From NCBI RefSeq assembly GCF_001458395.1, contig NZ_CYSR01000030.1:62001-126000 (forward strand): a DNA stretch of 64,000 nt, in the 5' to 3' direction. A program made the translations under genes and the position numbers. This document shows positions 1 through 8,799 of the stretch, piece after piece (within the stretch, counting starts at the first letter, position 1; every line of letters begins with the position of its first letter). Source of the DNA: Leisingera aquaemixtae. Its GTDB lineage: Bacteria; Pseudomonadota; Alphaproteobacteria; Rhodobacterales; Rhodobacteraceae. The notes under the pieces are model-generated. The model was not told the origin of the DNA. It saw nothing but the letters and a program-made list of their open reading frames with translations, and ran no database searches.

Positions 1-656
1 AACCGCGAGGCCGGATTGCCCTTCAGCTCGCGGTCGTCCTCCGCTGCGTCGCGCACCAGCAGCCATTGCGCCAGCGCCTCGCGGGCGGCCGGCGACAGCG
101 GCACCATGCGTTCCTTGCCGCCTTTGCCCAGGATCAACAGCATCCGCGGGTCGCCGCGGGCGGCGGAGACCGGCAGCGAGACCAGTTCTGTCACCCGCAT
201 GCCGGTGGCATAAAGCAGCTCCATCAGGCAGGTATTGCGCAGCCGGTCGGCCTCGCTGCGGCCGGTCTGGCGGGCGGCGTCCAGCAGGCGGTCGACCTCG
301 ATCACCTCCAGCGTTTTCGGCAGCCTTTTTTCGCGCCCCGGACCGCGGATCTGGATGGCGGGGTTGTCCTGCCGCCAGCCTTCCTCAAAGGCGAAACGGT
401 AGATCTGCTTGACCGCCGACAGCCGCCGCGCCCGGGTGGAGCGGGCCAGGCCTTGCGCGTCGCAACTGATCAGATAGGCCTCGATATCGTCCTGGGAGGC
501 GGTGCTGAAATCCAGCGAGCGGTGCTCCAGCCAGCCGGTCAGGTCCTTGAGATCGCGGCCATAGGCCAGGAGCGTGTTCTGCGAGGCGCCGGTCTCTGCG
601 GCCTGGGCATCGAGAAAAGTGGAAATCCATTGGAAATTCGCAGCGGGGGCAGGCAT
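1..656 (-). CDS. xerD: Tyrosine recombinase XerD (C-terminus cut by window edge)
   Basis: Site-specific tyrosine recombinase, expected to act with XerC at dif to resolve chromosome dimers. About 218 residues are present: the N-terminal SAM-like core-binding domain (QNTLLAYGRDLKDLTGWL, residues 20-40) and the start of the catalytic domain with the first catalytic Arg in ATGMRVTELVSL and the Lys in the GKGGKER beta-hairpin. The HxxR and nucleophilic Tyr motifs lie beyond base 1. The ATG at 656 sits one base after the stop of the upstream exported-protein gene, so the two are probably co-transcribed. XerD rather than XerC is inferred from overall resemblance; other Xer-type integrases are less likely. 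Confidence 0.85.
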   Translation of the reverse strand, partial: MPAPAANFQWISTFLDAQAAETGASQNTLLAYGRDLKDLTGWLEHRSLDFSTASQDDIEAYLISCDAQGLARSTRARRLSAVKQIYRFAFEEGWRQDNPAIQIRGPGREKRLPKTLEVIEVDRLLDAARQTGRSEADRLRNTCLMELLYATGMRVTELVSLPVSAARGDPRMLLILGKGGKERMVPLSPAAREALAQWLLVRDAAEDDRELKGNPASR

Positions 657-657
657 G

Positions 658-2175
658 TCACTGCCGCTCCAGCAGCATCAGCTGGAGCGAGGCGCGCCGG
701 GCGGTGTCCTCCAGCCCGACAGCGCGGAAAGCGGCCAGCGCTGCAGTCAGATCGCCCAGGTTGCCGTCGGAGCCTTGCGCAAACAGCACCATGCTGCGCA
801 GGATCGCCTCGCCTAGCTGCCCGTTGTCCAAGAGCTGCCGGATCCTGTCCGGAACCGGCGGTTCAGCGGCAAACCCCAGCGCGATGGCTTCGGCCAGCGG
901 CGACGGGGCCGGGGCATCGCCGGGGCGTCCGCGGGCGAGGGCTGCCAGGAACTGTTCCAAGGCACCCGCCGCAGGGGCGTCATCCGCGGCAAGCTCATAA
1001 AGCGGCGACAGCAGGCGGATGCGCCAGGCCAGCGCCTCTTCCGCGCCGGTCAGCTCTGCCCGGGCCAGCGGTTCCGCAAAGAGGTCGGCGAAGACGGTTT
1101 CGGTGCCCGCCTGCTGCATCGCCTCCCAGGCGCGGGGCAGGGAGGCGGCCAGCGCGCCAGCGTCGCCGGAATTCAGATCGTGCTCCAGCTTCTGCACCGC
1201 GGCCACCCGGTCCCATATGCCGCCCGACGCGGCCGGTTTGCGGTCGCTGAACAGGCCAAGGTACTGGTTGGGGTTCAGCGCACCGCCGCGGGCCAGCCGC
1301 TCTGCCGCCTCCAGCTGCGCCTTCCAGCCGGCAATGTCGCGCAGGTCCGCCGCGGCAAAGGCCGGCGGCAGCGGCGCCGTGGGCATCGGCTCGCCAATGG
1401 TTTCGAACAGGCGGAACGCCAGCGGGTCCGGCTGCGCGGGGTGGCTCAGCGGCGGCGCCATCTCGAACAGGTCGGGGTTCAGGAACCGATCCAGCAGGTC
1501 CATCCGCTCCTTTGGCAGCAGCTCCAGCGCGTGGGCGGTCTCCAGCATCAGCGCCGCGGTCGGCCAGTCGCCGCGCCGCGCGGCGCAGAAGATCCTGGCG
1601 TCATAGCTGTCCGCCAGATGCGGCGCGGCGGCAAGCGCCTTGCAGGAGCCATCCTCGCTGCCGGTCAGCAGCGTGGCGTTGAACCAGCGGGCAAAGCGCT
1701 CCTTGCTGGCGGCGGGGCCTGCGTGCTCCGCCAGCGCCTGCGACGGGTCCGCAGCCCCCAGCGCCAGCAGCCGGTCCAGCCGGGCCAGCAGAATCCGGTC
1801 GCTGGACTCGGCGGGCGGGCGGCTTTCGGACAGCAGCAGCGTGAACAGCAGCGCCTGCATTGCCGCGCTGCCGCGCACCGGCACGGTTTCGATCATCTGG
1901 GCGATGTCATCCGCACTGCTGCCACGCCACATGTCCGGCGGCAGCCCGGTGGCCGCGGCCGGCACCAGCCCGACGGGCGGCTTAAGTGCCTCCAGCGGGG
2001 TGACAGACACCGGCGGCACCGTGGCAGTGCCCGAGACCGGCGGCTCCAGCAGCACGGTGCCGGGCAGCCCGCTGCGCGGCAGCGGCTGGTTCAGCCAGTC
2101 GATCGCTGCCAGGGGCTCATTGGCGAGGGCACTGCCTGCCATCATAACCCCTGCGGCAGCCGCTTTAATCCGCAT
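658..2175 (-). CDS. Exported protein of unknown function upstream of xerD
   Basis: A 505-residue protein that I do not recognise as a named family. The N-terminus (MRIKAAAAGVMMAGSALA, then NEP) is a typical short Sec signal peptide with an AxA-type cleavage site, so the product is probably periplasmic or secreted. The rest is Ala/Leu/Glu-rich and looks mostly alpha-helical, suggestive of a repeat-type helical fold, with no catalytic motif that I can see. Its start overlaps the upstream small membrane-protein gene by 11 bases, and its stop is one base before xerD, so the three genes look like one operon. The function remains open. Confidence 0.75.
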   Translation of the reverse strand: MRIKAAAAGVMMAGSALANEPLAAIDWLNQPLPRSGLPGTVLLEPPVSGTATVPPVSVTPLEALKPPVGLVPAAATGLPPDMWRGSSADDIAQMIETVPVRGSAAMQALLFTLLLSESRPPAESSDRILLARLDRLLALGAADPSQALAEHAGPAASKERFARWFNATLLTGSEDGSCKALAAAPHLADSYDARIFCAARRGDWPTAALMLETAHALELLPKERMDLLDRFLNPDLFEMAPPLSHPAQPDPLAFRLFETIGEPMPTAPLPPAFAAADLRDIAGWKAQLEAAERLARGGALNPNQYLGLFSDRKPAASGGIWDRVAAVQKLEHDLNSGDAGALAASLPRAWEAMQQAGTETVFADLFAEPLARAELTGAEEALAWRIRLLSPLYELAADDAPAAGALEQFLAALARGRPGDAPAPSPLAEAIALGFAAEPPVPDRIRQLLDNGQLGEAILRSMVLFAQGSDGNLGDLTAALAAFRAVGLEDTARRASLQLMLLERQ

Positions 2176-2314
2176 TCAGCACCACCGGCTTGCGCACTTC
2201 GGTGCTGGGCGCGCGGAAATCGGCGCCGAACCACGGCCCGACATAGGCGTAGCCGACCAGCCCGATCCCGGCGAGAAGTACCAAATAGACCAGATACTTA
2301 ATCAATCGCCCCAT
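2165..2314 (-). CDS. Small single-pass membrane protein (49 aa)
   Basis: Begins MGRLIKYLVYLVLLAG: a positively charged start followed by one hydrophobic helix (about residues 6-24), then a short polar tail ending PVVLNAD. It overlaps the downstream exported-protein gene by 11 bases in another frame, which suggests translational coupling. A longer in-frame extension upstream would run antisense into aroK and lacks support, so the ATG at 2314 is chosen. It lies back to back with aroK, 81 bases away. Function unknown. Confidence 0.7.
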   Translation of the reverse strand: MGRLIKYLVYLVLLAGIGLVGYAYVGPWFGADFRAPSTEVRKPVVLNAD

Positions 2315-2395
2315 AACGTGTCCAATGCCTGTTTCCTGCTCTTTTGACCAAGTTATATATTCCCTTTTGCGCAAGATCACGTCATTCACTGAAGA

Positions 2396-2986
2396 ATGAG
2401 CGAAAAAGAGCAAATCAGCGGCCAGAAGGCAGCAGGCCCGGCGCCTGGGAAACTGAAGAAAACCATCGTGATGGTGGGGATGATGGGAGCCGGCAAAACC
2501 GCTGTGGGGCGGGCGCTGGCGGCCCGGCTGAATGTGCCCTTTCTGGACAGCGACCATGAAATCGAGGCCGCTGCCAACATGACCATCCCGGAGATCTTTG
2601 CCCGCGACGGTGAGCCGTTTTTCCGCCAGAAGGAGCGTCAGGTGATCGCCCGCCTGCTGGAGGAGGAGCGCGGCGTGCTGTCGACGGGCGGCGGCGCCTT
2701 CCTGGCGCAGGAAAACCGCGAAGTGATCACCGCCAAGGGGGTCTCTGTCTGGCTGGATGCCGGCCTTGATGTGCTGTGGAACCGGGTCCGCCACCGCGAC
2801 ACCCGGCCGCTGCTGCGCACCGCCGATCCCTATGCGACGCTCAGGGGCCTGTACGAGCAGCGGGTGCCGCTTTATGCCAAGGCCGACCTGACCGTTGCCT
2901 CCGACGGCCAGGCCGCGATCGAAACCATGGTTGACCGCGTGCTCGACGCCTTGAAGGCACGCCCCGACGTACTGGAGTGGAAATGA
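2396..2986 (+). CDS. aroK: Shikimate kinase
   Basis: Phosphorylates shikimate with ATP in the chorismate pathway (cytoplasm). The 196-residue protein has the P-loop GMMGAGKTAVG (about residues 28-38), the shikimate-binding DSDHEIE segment, the central STGGGAF motif and the lid RPLL segment, as in AroK/AroL. The N-terminus carries about 20 extra polar residues (MSEKEQISGQKAAGPAPG) before the fold starts. The stop overlaps the ATG of aroB (ATGATGA), so the pair is translationally coupled. Confidence 0.95.
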   Translation: MSEKEQISGQKAAGPAPGKLKKTIVMVGMMGAGKTAVGRALAARLNVPFLDSDHEIEAAANMTIPEIFARDGEPFFRQKERQVIARLLEEERGVLSTGGGAFLAQENREVITAKGVSVWLDAGLDVLWNRVRHRDTRPLLRTADPYATLRGLYEQRVPLYAKADLTVASDGQAAIETMVDRVLDALKARPDVLEWK

Positions 2987-4092
2987 TGGAACGCACGGTT
3001 CACGTGCCCCTGGGCGAACGCGCCTATGACGTGGTGATCGGGCCCGGGCTGCTGGCGCAGGCGGGCGAGCGGATCAAGCCGCTGCTGAAGCGGCCGCAGG
3101 TGGCGGTGCTGACCGACGAGACCGTGGCGGAGAAGCATCTGGACGCCTTGCGTGCCGGGCTGGCGGCTGCCGGGATTGAAATGACTGCGCTGGCGCTGCC
3201 GCCGGGCGAGGCGACCAAGGGCTGGCCGCAATTCACCCGGTCGGTGGAGTGGCTCCTGGAGCAGAAGGTGGAGCGGGGCGACGTGGTTGTCGCCTTTGGC
3301 GGCGGGGTGATCGGCGACCTGGCGGGGTTCGCGGCCGCCGTGCTGCGCCGCGGGGTGCGCTTCGTGCAGATCCCGACCTCGCTGCTGGCGCAGGTCGACA
3401 GCTCGGTCGGCGGCAAAACCGGCATCAACGCACCGCAGGGCAAGAACCTGATCGGCGCCTTCCATCAGCCCTCGCTGGTGCTGGCCGACACTTCGGTGCT
3501 GGAGACGCTGCAGCCGCGCGATTTCCTGTCCGGCTATGGCGAGGTTGTGAAGTACGGCCTGCTGGGCGATGCCGCTTTCTTTGCCTGGCTGGAGGACAAC
3601 GGCCCGGCCCTGGCTGCCGGCGATGCGGCTGCGCGGGTCGAGGCGGTGGCGCGCTCGGTGCAGATGAAAGCGGATATCGTGGTGCGCGACGAGACCGAGC
3701 AGGGCGACCGGGCGCTGCTGAACCTCGGCCATACCTTCTGTCACGCGCTGGAGGCGGCGACCGGGTATTCGGACCGGCTGCTGCACGGCGAGGGGGTGGC
3801 CATCGGCTGCGCGCTGGCGTTTGAGCTGTCGGCGAAGCTGGGCCTGTGTTCGCAGGAGGACCCGAGCCGGGTGCGGGCGCATCTGAAGGCGATGGGGATG
3901 AAGACCGATCTGGCGGATATCCCCGGCGAGCTGCCGGGTGCCGAGGCGCTGCTGGAGCTGATGGGCCAGGACAAGAAGGTGGTCGCGGGCCAGCTGCGGT
4001 TCATCCTGGCGCGCGGCATCGGTGAGGCCTTTGTGACCGGAGATGTGCCGCCGGACCAAGTGCTGTCGGTTCTGCGCAGCGCCGGAGCCTGA
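2983..4092 (+). CDS. aroB: 3-dehydroquinate synthase
   Basis: Converts DAHP to 3-dehydroquinate; NAD+ and metal dependent, cytoplasmic. It shows GGGVIGDLAGFAA (NAD-binding loop), PTSLLAQVDSSVGGKTGIN, the active-site E-VKYGLL region and LNLGHTFCHALE with a metal-ligand His, all diagnostic of AroB. The start is taken at the ATG at 2983, which overlaps the aroK stop (369 aa); a GTG at 2977 would add two residues. It is followed by a strong terminator, so aroK-aroB forms a compact two-gene operon. Confidence 0.95.
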   Translation: MMERTVHVPLGERAYDVVIGPGLLAQAGERIKPLLKRPQVAVLTDETVAEKHLDALRAGLAAAGIEMTALALPPGEATKGWPQFTRSVEWLLEQKVERGDVVVAFGGGVIGDLAGFAAAVLRRGVRFVQIPTSLLAQVDSSVGGKTGINAPQGKNLIGAFHQPSLVLADTSVLETLQPRDFLSGYGEVVKYGLLGDAAFFAWLEDNGPALAAGDAAARVEAVARSVQMKADIVVRDETEQGDRALLNLGHTFCHALEAATGYSDRLLHGEGVAIGCALAFELSAKLGLCSQEDPSRVRAHLKAMGMKTDLADIPGELPGAEALLELMGQDKKVVAGQLRFILARGIGEAFVTGDVPPDQVLSVLRSAGA

Positions 4093-4128
4093 CCGGCGGT
4101 GTGGGCCCGCTGAGACAGAATACGCAAT

Positions 4129-4160
4129 CAGGGCAGCCGTTGCGGCTGCCCTGTTTTTTT
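4129..4160 (+). terminator. Rho-independent terminator after aroB
   Basis: An 11-bp inverted repeat (CAGGGCAGCCG / CGGCTGCCCTG) with a 3-base loop is followed by seven T residues. It lies between the convergent ends of aroB and the chemoreceptor gene and has a T tract only on the plus strand. Confidence 0.9.
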
Positions 4161-4183
4161 AGCGCCAGCGGCGGCGGCCCGTC

Positions 4184-6391
4184 TCAGGCCGCGGCGCTGC
4201 CGGGGTCATAGCCGCTCTGATCGTCGTCAAAGTCGATAGCCCTGTGCGGCGCGGCCCCGTTTGACGGGCGGGGGAGCGCATCCAGCGGCCCGGACGCCTG
4301 CGGCACGGTGAACTGGGTGACAAGCTCCCGCAGTTCCTGTGCCTGCTCGGACAAGGAGGTGGTGGCGGCGGTGGTCTGCTCGGCCATGGCGGCATTCTGC
4401 TGCGCCATCACTTCCAGTTCTCCGACGGCAGTGTTGACGTCGCCCATCTGCACCGACTGCTCCTTGATATTGCCGGCGATTTCAACGACCAGGTTGGAAA
4501 TCTCCCCGACCTGCTCGTTCACGCTGGACATTGCCTGGCCGGCCTGATCGACAAGCGCGGCGCCGTTCTTGACCTGCTCGGAGCTGCGCGCGGTCAGCTC
4601 GTCGATCTGCTGCACCGCGTCGGCACAGCGCTGCGCCAGCATGCGCACCTCGCTGGCGACCACCGCAAAGCCGCGGCCCGCTTCGCCGGCCCGCGCCGCC
4701 TCGACCCCTGCATTCAGCGCCAGCAGGTTGGTCTGGAAGGCGATATCCTGGATCACTTTGGTGATCTGCGAGATTTCCTGCGAGGATTCCTGCAGCTTGT
4801 CCATCGCCACAATGGTGTTCTTCACCACCTGGTCGCAGGATGCAACGCCGCTTTGGGCGCTGTCGGCCAGCCGTTCGGCACGGTCTGCGTTTTCCGCTGA
4901 ATGCTGCACGCTGGCGGTCAGCTCGCGCATCGCATGGGTGGTTTTCTCCAGCGTCGCCGATTCCGCCTCGGTGCGGTGCGCCAAATCCATCGACGCTTCG
5001 GCAATCGACTTGGTGCTTTCGTCGACGCTGCTGGTCAGTTCGCCGATGGAAGAGACCGCTTCGCTCAGCGCTTTCAGAGAGTCATTGAAGTCCATCCGAA
5101 TCGATTTGAACTCGACGGGGAAGAATTCCTGGATCGGATTGTCCAGCCGCTTGTTCTGGAGGTCCAGCAGGGCGGCTCCGATGCGGCGGGCAACCGACAG
5201 GATTTCCTCGCGGCGCTCTTCTTCGGCCCGGGTTTCTTCTTCCTGCTTCTTCTGGGTCACGGTGCGCAGCTCGACAACATTGCGCGCGACGGCACCGATC
5301 TCGTCCCGGCGGCTGGCACCGGTAACTTCGGCATTGGCGTCGCCGTTGGCAAGTTTCTTCAGGGCACTGTTCAGCACCGACAACCCTTTGGTCATATCGC
5401 GCGCAATGACAAGGCTCAGCGCGAGAACGAGAGCTAGCAGCACGACGGCGAAAATAGCCATCTCGGTCAGCAGGAGCTTGTTCTGCGCATCGTAAGCGGC
5501 CATGTCTTCTTCGAGGTGCTGGATTAGAATGGACTCCTTGCCCCGCAGCACCTTGAGCATGTCAGTTGCCGCTGAAAACCAGGTTTCCGCGTCCAAGTTG
5601 GACAGATCGCCCCCGGTCAAGACTGCCTGCCGGATCTCCTCAAATCTTTTCATTTCGGGTGTTGATTCCAGAGCGGCCACGGCGTTGCGGTCTTCGACTG
5701 TTGCAAAGTCGAGGAAACGCTCCAAACGTTCCTTGAAACGTTCGTGTGTGGCGACGAAAACTTGGAAATCTGCAGGGGTCCAGCCGTTTGCGAAACCGAC
5801 GGCGCCGGCAGCCCGTTCCAACCCGGCAGCGTCTTTAGCCCGCAAGTACAGAGACAGAGCAACAGCTTCCTGGGAGATTCGGGGATCATCAATCTTTTGT
5901 GCAACGGAAAGCCCGGCCTGGATCAATGCTGTGTTCAAGTTGGTATAAAATTCCACTGCCGTGCGCACCGGCACGGAACGGTTGGCTATCTGCTGGCGGA
6001 CTTCCTTTTTGCGGGCCAGCTCGGTTTGGACGACGCGGAATGACTGCAGGGCTTCACCGCTCAGCCCGTCGCGATCGACCACCGCCAGCCGGGAGAGAAA
6101 GTCGGCCGTTGCCTCGTCATTCTGCTGCCGGATCTTGACCAGCGCTTCTGGCATTACAGTGGTTTCCCCGCCGAGGTAGCCGGCGCTCATCCCGCGTTCG
6201 ACCTGCAGTAAGTGCACCAAGGTGCTGGTGCTTTCCAGCAGTTCTCCGGCCAGCACAGTGTTCACCTGCGCCCGCTGATACAGCTCTAACAACTTGTTGC
6301 CCATGAACCAGAGGCTGAGAAGCAGCGGCGCCGCCAACAGCATGGTGATCTTCACCTTTATCGACAGGTGCTGGAGAAAACGCATACCCAT
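4184..6391 (-). CDS. Methyl-accepting chemotaxis protein with NIT-type sensor domain
   Basis: A 735-residue transmembrane chemoreceptor. TM1 lies at about residues 14-32. A periplasmic region at 40-300 contains [15 protein letters not shown], a signature resembling nitrate/nitrite-sensing (NIT) domains. TM2 is at about 306-331, followed by HAMP (332-385) and the coiled-coil signalling domain with the hairpin tip [21 protein letters not shown] (about 550-570) and [12 protein letters not shown]. There is no obvious CheR/CheB-binding C-terminal pentapeptide; the tail is Ala/Asp-rich. The start at 6391 follows AAGGG by about 10 bases; an ATG two codons later is the alternative. No che genes are nearby, so it is an orphan receptor. 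Nitrate or nitrite as ligand is inference. Confidence 0.9.
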   Translation of the reverse strand: MGMRFLQHLSIKVKITMLLAAPLLLSLWFMGNKLLELYQRAQVNTVLAGELLESTSTLVHLLQVERGMSAGYLGGETTVMPEALVKIRQQNDEATADFLSRLAVVDRDGLSGEALQSFRVVQTELARKKEVRQQIANRSVPVRTAVEFYTNLNTALIQAGLSVAQKIDDPRISQEAVALSLYLRAKDAAGLERAAGAVGFANGWTPADFQVFVATHERFKERLERFLDFATVEDRNAVAALESTPEMKRFEEIRQAVLTGGDLSNLDAETWFSAATDMLKVLRGKESILIQHLEEDMAAYDAQNKLLLTEMAIFAVVLLALVLALSLVIARDMTKGLSVLNSALKKLANGDANAEVTGASRRDEIGAVARNVVELRTVTQKKQEEETRAEEERREEILSVARRIGAALLDLQNKRLDNPIQEFFPVEFKSIRMDFNDSLKALSEAVSSIGELTSSVDESTKSIAEASMDLAHRTEAESATLEKTTHAMRELTASVQHSAENADRAERLADSAQSGVASCDQVVKNTIVAMDKLQESSQEISQITKVIQDIAFQTNLLALNAGVEAARAGEAGRGFAVVASEVRMLAQRCADAVQQIDELTARSSEQVKNGAALVDQAGQAMSSVNEQVGEISNLVVEIAGNIKEQSVQMGDVNTAVGELEVMAQQNAAMAEQTTAATTSLSEQAQELRELVTQFTVPQASGPLDALPRPSNGAAPHRAIDFDDDQSGYDPGSAAA

Positions 6392-6755
6392 AACTTGAAC
6401 CCTTGTTGCACATGTATCGCTTTGGTTGTGCCCACCATGCAGGACCTCCCTTAATATTCGGCTACTTTGAGGGCAGGGCAGGATACGCGGCAAAGCCGCC
6501 GGGAACCGGCACCGGCAGCCGCAGGCGGCCGGGCGGTGCGCGCAGATTAGGGAATTGGATTCATTAGGAAAAGTATGGAAGCCGGCAGGCCGCAGGCGCA
6601 TTCTGCGGCCGCGGTGAAGAGAGGGGCAGGCCGTTCACCGGAAGAAAAACGCCCCTGCGCAAATCGTTAAATCGTCGAAAAGCACGGTGATAATTCGAAA
6701 AGCCCCCAAGGCTCGGGGCCTGGGGGCTTTGCTGTTGGGTTCTGCTGACGCGCGT
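6392..6755. other. Intergenic region between ssb and the chemoreceptor gene
   Basis: A 364-base gap. Its right part holds the ssb terminator (6699-6730). The left part (about 6400-6690) should contain the minus-strand promoter and 5' leader of the chemoreceptor, but I see no convincing sigma-70 pair there. The reading frame of the receptor stays open upstream of 6391, yet it lacks a good ribosome-binding site and is Pro/Arg/Cys-rich, so I do not treat it as coding. Confidence 0.6.
6699..6730 (-). terminator. Rho-independent terminator after ssb
   Basis: A 10-bp inverted repeat (AAAGCCCCCA / TGGGGGCTTT) flanks a GC-rich loop. On the minus strand it is followed by TTTTCGAATT, placing it 26 bases past the ssb stop. 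Confidence 0.85.
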
Positions 6756-7286
6756 TTAGAAGGGGATTTCGTCGTCGTCGATATTGTGGGAGGCGCCGCC
6801 GCCGTAGCCGCCGCCACTGCCGCCGCCGCTGCCGCCGCCTTGGGACCCGCTGTCATAGCCGCCACCGTAGCCGCCGCCCTGGCCGCCGCCGCCATAGCTG
6901 CCACCGCCTTGGCCGCCGCCGCCGCCGCCTTCGCCGCGGCCGTCAAGCATGGTCAGGGTGGAGCCGAAGCCTTGCAGCACGATCTCGGTCGAGTAGCGGT
7001 CCTGGCCGCTCTGGTCCTGCCACTTGCGGGTCTGCAGCTGGCCTTCGACATAGACCTTGGAGCCCTTGCGCAGATACTGCTCGCATACCCGCACCAGGCC
7101 CTCGCTGAAGACCGCGACGGAGTGCCATTCGGTCTTTTCGCGGCGCTCGCCGGTGTTGCGGTCCTTCCAGGTTTCCGAAGTGGCAATGCGCAGGTTGCAG
7201 ACCTTGCCGCCGTTCTGGAAGCTGCGCACCTCGGGGTCGCGGCCCAGGTTGCCGATAAGCATGACTTTATTGAGTGAGCCGGCCAT
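6756..7286 (-). CDS. ssb: Single-stranded DNA-binding protein
   Basis: Binds ssDNA in replication, repair and recombination. Of 176 residues, 1-115 form the OB fold ([40 protein letters not shown]). Then comes a linker of about 50 residues that is almost entirely Gly with Ser/Tyr/Gln, and the acidic partner-binding tip DDDEIPF. The start at 7286 follows AAGGACG. The GCC/GGC-rich DNA at 6790-6950 is simply the Gly linker. It is divergent from the lytic transglycosylase gene across 232 bases. Confidence 0.97.
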   Translation of the reverse strand: MAGSLNKVMLIGNLGRDPEVRSFQNGGKVCNLRIATSETWKDRNTGERREKTEWHSVAVFSEGLVRVCEQYLRKGSKVYVEGQLQTRKWQDQSGQDRYSTEIVLQGFGSTLTMLDGRGEGGGGGGQGGGSYGGGGQGGGYGGGYDSGSQGGGSGGGSGGGYGGGASHNIDDDEIPF

Positions 7287-7518
7287 AGGGTTCCGTCCTT
7301 TAGTTTCTGATCGTCTTGTCCAGCAGCGGCAGGGCTCGAATCCGGCCCCGCTGCGTTCCGGCGACAGTATAGCCCCATGACCAGGGTGAAAAGCAGGCAT
7401 CTGTGGATGCTTTCGGCAGCACGGCGGCCGGATTTACGGCGGTTTGCGCCGGTGTTGCTTTAATTTTGTTTCGCATTGGGTATATTGCGCGCAGTGGGAC
7501 AGTATCAGGACAGCGGAA

Positions 7519-8103
7519 ATGCGCAAAGCCGTTGCGGGGTTGGTGATCGCGGTTGTCGGGGCAGGGCAGCCAGTGGCGGCCGATGTTCTTAGCACGAAAA
7601 ACCGGCGGGACCTGTTCGCTGCCCATACCCGTGTGCTGGATGGCCGCGCGGCGGCGCAGTACAAGAACTCCGCCCGGTTGCAGCCGCAGACCTATGGGAT
7701 CCCCTCTGCCGCGGGCACGCTGCCGTATAGCGGCAAGTACCGCGGGCAGTATCTGGACATGGCGCGCGATGCCGCGCGCCAGCATGGCGTGCCCGAAGAC
7801 CTGTTCCTGCGCCTGGTTCAGCAGGAGAGCAACTGGAACCCGAATGCCAAATCGCACAAGGGGGCGCTGGGGCTGGCGCAGCTGATGCCTGCCACGGCGC
7901 GGGCGCTGGGGGTCAACCCGGCGGTGCCGAAGCAGAACCTGGACGGCGGCGCCCGCTACCTGGCGCGGCAGTTTCGCAAGTTCGGCTCCTGGCGGCTGGC
8001 GCTGGCGGCCTATAACGCCGGGCCGGACGCGGTGGTGAAACACGGCGGCGTGCCGCCTTACAAGGAAACCCAGAACTATGTGAAGAAGATCTGGGGCAGC
8101 TAA
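7519..8103 (+). CDS. Exported lytic transglycosylase (SLT domain)
   Basis: A 194-residue periplasmic murein-cleaving enzyme. Signal peptide [21 protein letters not shown] is followed by about 65 residues of linker and then a Slt70-type catalytic domain: [21 protein letters not shown] (catalytic Glu in QQES), [11 protein letters not shown] and the AAYNAGP motif. The start at 7519 follows AGGACAGCGGAA and gives a proper signal peptide; an upstream ATG at 7444 would spoil it. No neighbouring secretion system is visible, so a housekeeping or septal role is as likely as a specialised one. Confidence 0.9.
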   Translation: MRKAVAGLVIAVVGAGQPVAADVLSTKNRRDLFAAHTRVLDGRAAAQYKNSARLQPQTYGIPSAAGTLPYSGKYRGQYLDMARDAARQHGVPEDLFLRLVQQESNWNPNAKSHKGALGLAQLMPATARALGVNPAVPKQNLDGGARYLARQFRKFGSWRLALAAYNAGPDAVVKHGGVPPYKETQNYVKKIWGS

Positions 8104-8175
8104 GACTGCCGGCGCGGCCGCACGGGCGCGGCCTGGATGATCTCTGCCCGCGGGTTAATCTGTGGATAACTATTC

Positions 8176-8191
8176 TTAATGCCCCGTTAAC
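8176..8191 (+). promoter_or_regulatory. Consensus CtrA-binding box (TTAA-N7-TTAAC)
   Basis: TTAATGCCCCGTTAAC matches the full CtrA consensus TTAA-N7-TTAA exactly. It lies 69 bases before the start codon of the next gene. Additional TTAA half-sites occur at 8155 and 8217. CtrA itself is encoded in this window at 33.2 kb. Binding is inferred from the motif only. Confidence 0.6.
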
Positions 8192-8259
8192 TCCAACGGG
8201 ACGTCATGCATTTGCCTTAATTTTTCGTGAATCTGACGCCAAGTTCAGGAGGGAATGCA

Positions 8260-8634
8260 TTGTATATCAACGGCTTCGACGACCGCATTGACCGGGTTGA
8301 CTGGCAGCCGAGCGCTGTGCCCACGCGCAAAGTGGTCGACAGCGTTCTGGGCAGCCGGCAGCCGCGGCAGCCGCGCAGCGCCGTCCTGAGCCTGGCTGGC
8401 GCGGTGACGGGGCTTGTGATCGGCGTGGGTCTTAAGGGCATGGTGCTGCCCGGTTCACCCTGGGGGCCGGGCACCGGGCTGGCGGGCGCGATCGGCGGCA
8501 GCCTGGCGCTGGCCGGACTGGCAGCGTCGGTGCCGGGCGCCCTGTTTGCTGCCGTCAAGGGGCAGCAGGCACCGCGGCTTATGCAATTTGCCTCAATGAA
8601 CCTGCTGATGATCATGATGGTTCTCTGGAGCTGA
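8260..8634 (+). CDS. Small membrane protein, probable CtrA target
   Basis: A 124-residue protein of unknown function. Residues 1-45 are hydrophilic (YINGFDDRIDRVDWQPS). The rest has three hydrophobic Gly/Ala/Leu segments (about 48-65, 70-90 and 105-124), so it is an inner-membrane protein. The start is the TTG at 8260: a near-perfect AGGAGGG lies at 8247-8253 with 6 bases spacing. The in-frame GTG at 8227 has no such site. A consensus CtrA box lies upstream and a strong terminator follows, so this is a single-gene unit. I do not recognise the family. Confidence 0.72.
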   Translation: MYINGFDDRIDRVDWQPSAVPTRKVVDSVLGSRQPRQPRSAVLSLAGAVTGLVIGVGLKGMVLPGSPWGPGTGLAGAIGGSLALAGLAASVPGALFAAVKGQQAPRLMQFASMNLLMIMMVLWS

Positions 8635-8671
8635 CCGTAACGTCCCCTGCGGGCGTGGGAGAGTGCTGTGG

Positions 8672-8713
8672 AACCCCATGCGCCGCCGCCGCCGCGCCGC
8701 GCATGGGGTTTTG
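8672..8713 (+). terminator. Rho-independent terminator after the membrane-protein gene
   Basis: The 10-bp inverted repeat AACCCCATGC / GCATGGGGTT encloses a GCC-rich loop and runs into TTTTGCTTT. Its position argues against starting the following sulfotransferase gene at the in-frame GTG at 8668. Confidence 0.85.
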
Positions 8714-8799
8714 CTTTGCCTGGCGCGCGCGGTGTGTTTACCGCATCTTCACGGCGCTTCGCTATGGTTCTCGGCACCAGCGAAAACCGTGGAGCGAGG

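Noticed and set aside
6790-6950. GCC/GGC-rich simple repeat, possible tandem repeat element
   Set aside because: It is the coding sequence of the Gly-rich linker of SSB, in frame and expected for the family.
7325-7385. T-loop-like sequence GCTCGAATCC upstream of ssb, possible tRNA or tRNA remnant
   Set aside because: The flanking bases do not pair as a T stem, and no acceptor, D or anticodon arms can be drawn on either strand.
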